A stretch of 5,875 nucleotides of DNA from Nitrososphaerota archaeon. GTDB taxonomy: Archaea > Thermoproteota > Nitrososphaeria > Nitrososphaerales > Nitrosopumilaceae. Each line of letters begins with the position of its first letter. Positions within the stretch are counted from its first letter, which is position 1. Of the stretch, positions 1 through 4,617 are shown one piece after another. Where the stretch lies: assembly GCA_028867395.1 (NCBI GenBank), contig JAGWGO010000106.1:1-5875 (forward strand), given 5' to 3'. Below the pieces are notes generated by a model. It did no database searches and was not told the DNA's origin. It worked only from the letters and a program-made list of their open reading frames with translations. The translations under genes and the position numbers were made by a program.

Positions 1-287
1 TGTAGGATCTGAGTATGGTCATTTAATCGTGCAACAGAGTGGCTCACGCCAACTAACATGCTAAGTATAAGTTTGAATTTTGGGTCATTTTCCGTGAGAT
101 GTAAGATATAGTTTTCCTTTGTCCAAACAAAGTATGCAACTCCCTTTTTCTCAACAAAGACATTCTCATCACGTATTAGCTTCTCAAGTGCCTCATCGCA
201 TCCCTTTCCAAATGTCTTCTTTAGATCTGCCTTTTTTGCACCTACTATTCCAGTAGACTCGACGCTATGAAGAATCCCATCTATCAT
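1..287 (-). CDS. Partial winged-helix-like protein, N-terminal 95 residues
   Basis: An open frame reads from ATG at 287 down to the left edge with no stop, so only the N-terminus is present. An in-frame stop lies upstream at 314-312 and no earlier ATG exists. A TATA-like box centred near 311 is about 24 bases before the ATG, which suits a leaderless transcript. Residues 1-60 (MIDGILHSVESTG..., then KKADLKKTFGKGCDEALEKL, then a VFVEKKGVAYFVW stretch) have the helix-helix-helix-beta-hairpin rhythm of a winged-helix DNA-binding domain. From about residue 73 the chain becomes an amphipathic helix (LILSMLVGVSHSVARL) that may begin a coiled coil. Function is unknown: a transcription regulator is possible, but a winged-helix protein-interaction domain is equally open. 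I am sure of the coding frame and only moderately sure of the fold. Confidence 0.72.
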   Translation of the reverse strand, partial: MIDGILHSVESTGIVGAKKADLKKTFGKGCDEALEKLIRDENVFVEKKGVAYFVWTKENYILHLTENDPKFKLILSMLVGVSHSVARLNDHTQIL

Positions 288-306
288 GAGTGTGACTCTC
301 TGAGAT

Positions 307-315
307 TTTATTTAA
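307..315 (-). promoter_or_regulatory. TATA box of the left-edge gene
   Basis: On the - strand this reads TTAAATAAA, centred about 24 bases before the ATG at 287, the expected distance for an archaeal leaderless start. An 8-base perfect palindrome, GTCTAGAC (327-334), lies just upstream and could be an operator, although a site this short can occur by chance. Confidence 0.5.
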
Positions 316-409
316 TACCAAGTGTAGTCTAGACCGACAATTTGGTGAAAAGATATTATCTTATCAGGCGTGGTTAGGGTTTCACACAGCCAGTTAAAAA
401 CCGGTCATG

Positions 410-417
410 TTATAAAG
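410..417 (+). promoter_or_regulatory. TATA box of the C/D sRNA
   Basis: TTATAAAG is the best TATA match in the left intergenic region. Its centre (about 413.5) is 26 bases before position 440, exactly where the terminal stem of the proposed guide RNA begins. Confidence 0.55.
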
Positions 418-439
418 ATCGTACAGATAAACATGGCTT

Positions 440-497
440 GCAGAATGATGATCGGGTTTGCTGATTATGATGAATTATACCTGGGGTATCTGACTGC
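440..497 (+). ncRNA. Probable box C/D guide sRNA
   Basis: All four boxes occur in order and match consensus: C box ATGATGA 445-451, D' CTGA 461-464, C' ATGATGA 467-473, D CTGA 490-493. The ends form a terminal stem, GCAG 440-443 with CTGC 494-497. Between stem and G-A pairs lies a three-base AAT bulge (444-446), so stem, bulge and boxes C/D make a textbook kink-turn for L7Ae. A TATA box sits 26 bases upstream of 440 and a T5 run follows directly. Archaeal C/D sRNAs bind L7Ae, Nop5 and fibrillarin and direct 2'-O-methylation of rRNA or tRNA at the target base paired to the fifth guide base before D or D'. Guide segments are 452-460 (9 nt) and 474-489 (16 nt). These depart from the usual roughly 12 nt, and the D'-C' spacer is only 2 nt, which is the main reason for caution. 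Targets were not identified. Confidence 0.75.
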
Positions 498-502
498 TTT
501 TT
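498..502 (+). terminator. T5 terminator of the C/D sRNA
   Basis: Five T residues follow the closing stem of the guide RNA immediately. Archaeal RNA polymerase commonly terminates at such oligo-T runs without needing a hairpin. Confidence 0.5.
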
Positions 503-554
503 GAAGAAACTGATGCCTAGATCTTTGAGGAGTGGTTTGTCCCCTTACCATTTG

Positions 555-563
555 CTTTAAAGA
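555..563 (+). promoter_or_regulatory. TATA-like box of msrB
   Basis: CTTTAAAGA is centred about 20 bases before the ATG at 579 and 38 before the in-frame ATG at 597. A second AT-rich patch, ATTAATAT, lies at 563-570. The spacing to 579 is a little short for a leaderless start, so the start could lie between these ATGs and favour 597. There is no Shine-Dalgarno sequence before either. Confidence 0.4.
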
Positions 564-578
564 TTAATATCTCAAGTC

Positions 579-971
579 ATGGATCTTTTAGCATCAATGT
601 CTGAGGATGAATGGAAGAAAAAGCTTACACCTGAACAATATTCAGTTTGCAGAATGAAAGGTACAGAATCTCCCTTCACTGGACAGTATCATAACTGCAA
701 AGACAAGGGAGTCTATCAGTGCGTTTGTTGCGGTGCTGATTTGTTCAGCTCTGAGACAAAATTTGATTCTGGTACTGGGTGGCCAAGTTTTTGGGAGTCA
801 ATATCAGACAACATACAAGATGAGATTGATGCCAGCTATGGCATGGCAAGAACTGAGGTTAAATGCAAAAAATGTGGATCCCATCTAGGCCATGTCTTTG
901 ATGATGGTCCACGTCCTACAGGCTTGCGATATTGCATAAACTCTGCCTCTCTTAAACTCCAGAAAAAGTAG
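579..971 (+). CDS. msrB: Peptide-methionine (R)-S-oxide reductase MsrB
   Basis: Reduces methionine-R-sulfoxide in proteins and so repairs oxidative damage in the cytoplasm. The 130 residues cover the full single-domain MsrB fold. Visible are the opening EEW-like helix and LTPEQY (residues 9-21), the G-T-E-x-P-F-T-G motif (28-35), zinc ligands C48/C51 and C96/C99, the DSGTGWPSF motif (63-71), GHVFDDGP (104-111) and the catalytic cysteine C119 in RYCINSASL. The position that is the resolving cysteine in E. coli-type enzymes (DSGCGWPSF) is Thr66, so this is a 1-Cys-type enzyme at that site. Recycling must use another cysteine (C24, C40 and C50 are extra) or an outside reductant. The start at 579 gives MDLLASMSEDEW; the internal ATG at 597 would give MSEDEW, a common MsrB beginning, and cannot be excluded. 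It has no same-strand operon partner. Confidence 0.96.
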   Translation: MDLLASMSEDEWKKKLTPEQYSVCRMKGTESPFTGQYHNCKDKGVYQCVCCGADLFSSETKFDSGTGWPSFWESISDNIQDEIDASYGMARTEVKCKKCGSHLGHVFDDGPRPTGLRYCINSASLKLQKK

Positions 972-981
972 ACCTTCTTGT

Positions 982-1032
982 TTTGGTAATACCAAAGTTA
1001 CCACGGTATTATTAGTACCGTATGGTACGGTA
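982..1032 (+). promoter_or_regulatory. Cluster of GGTA/TACC inverted repeats
   Basis: Seven GGTA or TACC tetramers occur in 48 bases: 985, 990, 999, 1005, 1016, 1024 and 1029. They build overlapping palindromes: TTTGGTA-A-TACCAAA (982-996), ACGGTA...TACCGT with 7 bases between (1003-1021), GTACC-GTAT-GGTAC (1015-1028) and TACCGTA-TGG-TACGGTA (1016-1032). The last two compete with one another. The cluster fills the gap between msrB and the zinc-finger gene and encloses the latter's TATA-like box, so an operator for a dimeric repressor is the simplest reading. The first palindrome, 11 bases after the msrB stop, could also help end the msrB transcript, but it lacks a T-run after it. Confidence 0.55.
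1007..1014 (+). promoter_or_regulatory. TATA-like box of the zinc-finger gene
   Basis: TATTATTA is centred about 26 bases before the ATG at 1037. It sits between inverted ACGGTA (1003-1008) and TACCGT (1016-1021) half-sites, so a protein bound there would block TBP. Confidence 0.4.
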
Positions 1033-1036
1033 AGAT

Positions 1037-1144
1037 ATGCTCAATTGTGAATTCTGTCCAAAGCAGTTCTTTGAGACTGCCAATGGATTAGTTGAAAAGA
1101 CATTTCACGAAGTATTACACGACCCAGAATTAGTCAACAACTAA
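1037..1144 (+). CDS. 35-residue C2H2 zinc-finger protein
   Basis: ATG at 1037 to TAA at 1142 encodes a 35-residue protein that is nearly all one finger. C4 and C7 form the CxxC knuckle (CEFC), F11 and L18 are the usual hydrophobic core positions, and H24 and H28 form the HxxxH end (FHEVLH). The pattern is C-x2-C-x16-H-x3-H, four residues longer between the pairs than the classical x12 finger. It could bind DNA or RNA, or act as a protein-interaction knuckle; the sequence does not decide. Support for it being real comes from the ordered ligands and core, a TATA-like box 26 bases upstream, and a T6 run 10 bases after the stop. It lies between msrB and the coiled-coil gene on the same strand with its own promoter. 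Automated callers usually miss genes of this length. Confidence 0.7.
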   Translation: MLNCEFCPKQFFETANGLVEKTFHEVLHDPELVNN

Positions 1145-1153
1145 TTCTGACTA

Positions 1154-1159
1154 TTTTTT
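1154..1159 (+). terminator. T6 terminator after the zinc-finger gene
   Basis: Six T residues begin 10 bases after the stop. They form half of a small inverted repeat, ATTTTT-TG-AAAAAT (1153-1166). Position and composition suit archaeal oligo-T termination. Confidence 0.45.
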
Positions 1160-1170
1160 GAAAAATGTAA

Positions 1171-1191
1171 AACCGAACTTTTTTATCGGTT
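1171..1191 (+). promoter_or_regulatory. TATA box inside an inverted repeat, coiled-coil gene promoter
   Basis: The TATA-like TTTTTTAT (1179-1186) is centred about 27 to 28 bases before the GTG at 1211. Six-base arms AACCGA (1171-1176) and TCGGTT (1186-1191) flank it exactly. This suggests an operator over the TATA/BRE region. As RNA, the same repeat would be a weak 6-bp hairpin. Confidence 0.45.
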
Positions 1192-1210
1192 ATGATTGTT
1201 GTAAATTAAA

Positions 1211-2542
1211 GTGAAGCAGACAAAACCGCGAGAAAGTAAAAAAACACCTAAAGATCCTGTTGCCGATGCACTCAAGAAGATGAACTCAATATCTGAGGCA
1301 ACCAAGGTCCTAGCCTCAGAGGTAAAGACAATGTCGAAGATTTTCATAGAAAATCAGAAAATATTGATCTCATTGAAAAGTATGATAGATGGGGTAAATT
1401 CATCGTTAGATCAGATACAGAAAAGCTCAAGACAGATCAATATACTCGAAGAAGATACTCAGAGGCTTTTCCATGGAATGAACCAGGTAAAGGCCCATTC
1501 CAACGTTATAGAAAAAATTAACGATCAGATAAACCGCTTGCAAGATCAAGTCACCAAGATCCATCAAAAACAAGAAGATATCCCAGATGTTAGCAAGATG
1601 ATGCAAAGCGTTGCAGACAATCTAGAATCTGTTCGAAATAACACCAAGATGATAATGCACTTGTCAGACAAGACAGAAAAGATCCGCGAAGAGATAAAGA
1701 CTGCCTCAGGTAAGACCGAGTCATTATCAAACATTAGTTCCGATATTGAGGAAGTAAAGAAGAGCACAAAGGATATTGTTGAAAGGGCTGAAAAGATATC
1801 GCATCTTGAAGAAAACATATCAAATCTCAAGACAGAGATTGGAAAAGTCATTGCAAAGACTGAGCCCATAGTTGGTCTTGATTCTCAAATCAGAAATGTT
1901 GGAGTAGAGATTGACTCTTTGATCAAAAAGACAGATTCCCTTGGAGCACTGGGAAGTGACATTAGAAATGTGAACACTGAGTTTACTAGCTTCAAAAACA
2001 ACGTCTTAAACAAGACAAAAGAACTGGAAGAAAAGATGTCTGGCTTTGCTGAACTGCTAAATAGAAACTCTACCTCAATATCAGAATTTAATAAAACTAC
2101 ATATGAAATCTCACAGCAGCTAAATGAGATAAGGGGCATAACCCACAAGACGTCTCAGAATACCTCAAGGGAAGTAATGGGCCTGCTCCGCCTCTCGGAG
2201 TTCCAGTCAAATATACGCATGAGGTCAGAATCAAAATATGGCACGTTAGATGACATACAGAAAATGGTATCACAAACGGTTGACATGGTGAATCTGTTTG
2301 ATAGACTGTCTATCGATGCAGAAACAAAGATGCCATTGCCCCTCGAGGTAAAACAATGGAGTGTAGCAAAAATCCTAGATTGTGCTGATAGGTGGGAGAT
2401 TAGGTTTACAGATGTATTTAGGATGTTGATAAGCGAGCTTGGAGCTGACTTGGCCAAGGAATCGCTTAGAATAGAACAAGTTCGCGATCTATTCGGAATT
2501 AGAGCAGTAGACGAAGTAAGACACGAATTAAATATATCTTAG
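1211..2542 (+). CDS. Long coiled-coil protein with 24-residue repeats and a C-terminal domain
   Basis: The 443-residue protein has no signal peptide or membrane segment, so it should be cytoplasmic. Residues 1-25 are basic and polar. Residues 26-320 are predicted continuous helix, and within them 50-265 are nine gapless 24-residue repeats with I/L/V at repeat positions 3, 6, 10, 13, 17 and 20. Residues 320-443 form a different, compact helical domain containing MGLLRLSEFQSNIRMR, LEVKQWSVAKILDCADRW and FTDVFRMLISELG. No catalytic motif or nucleotide-binding loop is visible, so this is not an SMC protein despite the coil. A scaffold, cytoskeletal or chromosome-associated role is possible but unproven. 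The start is GTG at 1211, chosen because a stop lies in frame at 1202 and a TATA box is about 27 bases upstream; the next ATG (1280) would remove 23 residues. The stop lies one base from that of the convergent glycosyltransferase gene. Confidence 0.85.
   Translation: MKQTKPRESKKTPKDPVADALKKMNSISEATKVLASEVKTMSKIFIENQKILISLKSMIDGVNSSLDQIQKSSRQINILEEDTQRLFHGMNQVKAHSNVIEKINDQINRLQDQVTKIHQKQEDIPDVSKMMQSVADNLESVRNNTKMIMHLSDKTEKIREEIKTASGKTESLSNISSDIEEVKKSTKDIVERAEKISHLEENISNLKTEIGKVIAKTEPIVGLDSQIRNVGVEIDSLIKKTDSLGALGSDIRNVNTEFTSFKNNVLNKTKELEEKMSGFAELLNRNSTSISEFNKTTYEISQQLNEIRGITHKTSQNTSREVMGLLRLSEFQSNIRMRSESKYGTLDDIQKMVSQTVDMVNLFDRLSIDAETKMPLPLEVKQWSVAKILDCADRWEIRFTDVFRMLISELGADLAKESLRIEQVRDLFGIRAVDEVRHELNIS
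1358..2005 (+). repeat. Nine tandem 72-base (24-residue) coding repeats
   Basis: The nine units start at residues 50, 74, 98, 122, 146, 170, 194, 218 and 242 of the coiled-coil protein, with no insertion or deletion. Repeat position 3 is always I or L (L52, I76, I100, I124, I148, L172, I196, I220, L244) and position 6 always L, I or V. Positions 10, 13, 17 and 20 are mostly hydrophobic. Position 24 is often T or S. The DNA itself has diverged, so the repeat is ancient and kept at protein level. Confidence 0.75.
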
Positions 2543-2543
2543 G

Positions 2544-4568
2544 CTATTCTTCCACATCGTAAGCTCGTAGTCGCTCTCTTTTCCTCTTTAGTATTGCAAA
2601 TATTCCAATTATTACTGCGACCCATATGCATCCAAACAAAATATTTGATATGCTCACATACATGTACGGCGTAGCATCAAGCAAGTTGGATACAATTGCT
2701 GTAGACTGCAAGTGAACATTTTCCATTCCAGTATGGAAAGCAGCACTGTCAGGAGACGTAGTTGCAATCTTATCGACTGTTCCCATCATGGTCTGCAGGT
2801 CTTTCTGCATTAATCCAAAATCAGTATCTTCTGTGGGAAATATCCATACCGGGTTGCCGTGAGTTGGAATAAGTAATGATACTTCTCTTAGATCATTTTC
2901 AAGGGTTTGAGGATCGGATGTGGCTTGGAATCGTACCAAGATTCCTCGTGCTTGGTCGATAGGATATATGGTAGTACTGTATTCCTCAAAGGCCATAACT
3001 ACTCCTAAGACTATGAGGCCCATTATCCCTGCCATTGCAAACTTGTAGTAGTTGTTTGCCATTCTTTGAGTACCTGATGTAACGGGTATATTTCTTGATT
3101 TGCCTTTTTTAAACGATGAATGAGATATGCTAAGATATGCAATATAGAAGAAACCTACTGTTTGGATACCTATTATCGGAGCAAAAATTGGATTTTCTGA
3201 GAAGATCGCGGTAAATATCCCTATGACTCCATAGATACCAAAGAACAATTCAAGCAAGGTGGTTTTTGTAAACGGTAATGCGTACGCCTTGTCCCTCCAA
3301 TCGTCAGTTTTATTCACTATTCCAAACTTTGGAGTACGCAAAAACTCATTCTTCTTTCCAAAGAGAGCATCAAATACTGCTACAGTGTTGTTGACTGCCA
3401 TTCCTGCAGAATAAAACACCATGTAAAAGTACGACAATGTCTTAGACTTCCAGCTTGTATGATACAAGTCACGAATTATCATGATGTATACCAACGGTCC
3501 CATGGCAAGATATGCCAGTATGGTAAGTGCAGGTAAGCCGCTTATTATGTAGAGATTAATTTTTGAGGCAAGCAATATCGGTAAAATTAAGAATTGTGCT
3601 AACATCAATGGAAATGCTATGTGTCTTGTGAGCTGAACAAAGGCTTGGACTTTGGTATCAATTGGTATTCTCTTTATTGCAACATCGCCCAGTAATTTTA
3701 TAGCACATTGGATAGAGCCTTTGGCCCACCTGAATTGCTGCCTCTTTGCTGCATTCATTTGTACCGGTAGTTCTGCATCAACTACAATGTCAGGTATGAA
3801 TACGCACTTCCATCCCTTCATTTGTGCCCTATAGCTAAGATCCAGATCTTCTACCAATGTTGCAGTATGCCAACCCCCTGAATCTTCAATACACTCTCTC
3901 CGCCACACTCCAGCAGTTCCATTGAAATTCATAAACAGATGAGAATTACTTTTTGCTTTTTGTTCTATGAGAAAATGAAAGTCAAGGCTTAGCGCTTGAG
4001 CCATGGTTAATGCAGAATACTTTTCATTAACATGCCCCCATCTGCATTGCACCAAACCTATTTCAGGTTTGCAAAAGTATGAGAGCGCTCTTTTTAGAAA
4101 CCATGAGGGAGGAATAAAGTCTGCATCAAATATTGCTACAAAGTCTCCCTTTGCAAAGCTCATCGCGTGTCTTAGCGCACCTGCTTTGTACCCTTTTCTG
4201 TTTCCTCGTCTGACATGCATAATGTCAAATCCTTTCTTTTTGTAATCATTGATCAAGTCTTCCAAGATAGTAAACGTGTCATCGTCAGAATCATCTAGCA
4301 CTTGAATGCACAGTTTCTCTTTTGGATAGTCTTGCGCACAAACTGCATTTACGAGTCTTGCAGCCACGTATTTTTCGTTATAGATCGGAAGTTGGATTGT
4401 AACGGCAGGAGTTTCTTTTAGTTCTACAGATTTGGTCTTCTTTTTTTGTCGTGCCAGAAAGACAAGATAATAGAAATTACAGGTGTAGAGAGTGATTACA
4501 AGAGCTATTCCGATGAAGAGATTCCAAAGGAATTGTGTTAAAGGTGTCGGTACTGTATGAATTAGCAT
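2544..4568 (-). CDS. Membrane GT2 glycosyltransferase, cellulose-synthase-like, with extracytoplasmic C-terminal domain
   Basis: A processive-type family 2 glycosyltransferase of 674 residues. An N-terminal membrane helix (about 12-38) precedes the cytoplasmic GT-A domain (about 55-295). Its catalytic set is complete: VLDDSDD with D92/D93, DAD 148-150, VEDLD with the probable base D241, and QQFRW 277-281 (the QxxRW motif of cellulose, hyaluronan and related synthases). About six more membrane helices follow (near 313-336, 339-364, 376-398, 436-457, 460-482 and 508-526). Residues 528-636 form a soluble, probably extracytoplasmic domain including HGNPVWIFPTEDTDFGLM, and a last helix (about 637-660) ends in a basic tail. 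It probably uses a nucleotide sugar to build, and perhaps export, a surface polysaccharide or glycolipid; the sugar cannot be told from sequence. ATG 4568 has a TATA box 27 bases upstream. The ferredoxin gene precedes it by 49 bases with no clear terminator, so some co-transcription is possible. Confidence 0.92.
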   Translation of the reverse strand: MLIHTVPTPLTQFLWNLFIGIALVITLYTCNFYYLVFLARQKKKTKSVELKETPAVTIQLPIYNEKYVAARLVNAVCAQDYPKEKLCIQVLDDSDDDTFTILEDLINDYKKKGFDIMHVRRGNRKGYKAGALRHAMSFAKGDFVAIFDADFIPPSWFLKRALSYFCKPEIGLVQCRWGHVNEKYSALTMAQALSLDFHFLIEQKAKSNSHLFMNFNGTAGVWRRECIEDSGGWHTATLVEDLDLSYRAQMKGWKCVFIPDIVVDAELPVQMNAAKRQQFRWAKGSIQCAIKLLGDVAIKRIPIDTKVQAFVQLTRHIAFPLMLAQFLILPILLASKINLYIISGLPALTILAYLAMGPLVYIMIIRDLYHTSWKSKTLSYFYMVFYSAGMAVNNTVAVFDALFGKKNEFLRTPKFGIVNKTDDWRDKAYALPFTKTTLLELFFGIYGVIGIFTAIFSENPIFAPIIGIQTVGFFYIAYLSISHSSFKKGKSRNIPVTSGTQRMANNYYKFAMAGIMGLIVLGVVMAFEEYSTTIYPIDQARGILVRFQATSDPQTLENDLREVSLLIPTHGNPVWIFPTEDTDFGLMQKDLQTMMGTVDKIATTSPDSAAFHTGMENVHLQSTAIVSNLLDATPYMYVSISNILFGCIWVAVIIGIFAILKRKRERLRAYDVEE

Positions 4569-4591
4569 CGGAGTCTTTCAACTCACAATTC

Positions 4592-4598
4592 CTTATAG
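4592..4598 (-). promoter_or_regulatory. TATA box of the glycosyltransferase gene
   Basis: The - strand reads CTATAAGG across this site, centred about 27 bases before the ATG at 4568. It lies in the 49-base gap after the ferredoxin gene and gives the glycosyltransferase its own likely leaderless transcript. Confidence 0.5.
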
Positions 4599-4617
4599 CC
4601 CTACCGTTATCTACTTT

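Noticed and set aside
352..360. Small palindrome GATA-T-TATC in the left intergenic region
   Set aside because: Nine bases in AT-rich DNA with no link to a promoter element; likely chance.
452..489. Possible guide targets: AUACCC of the universally conserved 16S ATTAGATACCC region, and a tRNA T-loop-like CAAACCC
   Set aside because: Only about six contiguous bases match the 16S motif before mismatches begin, and the T-loop idea rests on a very common sequence. Neither can be claimed without searching the host RNAs.
433..504. A 23-residue frame (MACRMMIGFADYDELYLGYLTAF) from ATG 433
   Set aside because: It coincides with the proposed guide RNA. Its ATG lies before the expected transcription start near 440, and the repeated ATGATGA and CTGA boxes explain the sequence better than a peptide does.
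982..996. TTTGGTA-A-TACCAAA as an intrinsic terminator of msrB
   Set aside because: The stem is short and AT-rich with a one-base centre, and no T-run follows. It fits the GGTA/TACC cluster better than it fits a terminator.
1564..2457. Three - strand frames (1564-1869, 1885-2148, 2155-2457) opposite the coiled-coil gene
   Set aside because: They are antisense shadows: Ser/Phe-rich translations of a Lys/Glu/Asp-rich coiled coil, with no promoter or domain of their own.
1211..2542. Reading the coiled-coil protein as an SMC/Rad50-like ATPase or a chemoreceptor
   Set aside because: There is no Walker A or B or ABC signature, no membrane segment and no conserved chemoreceptor hairpin tip. Only the coiled-coil composition is similar.
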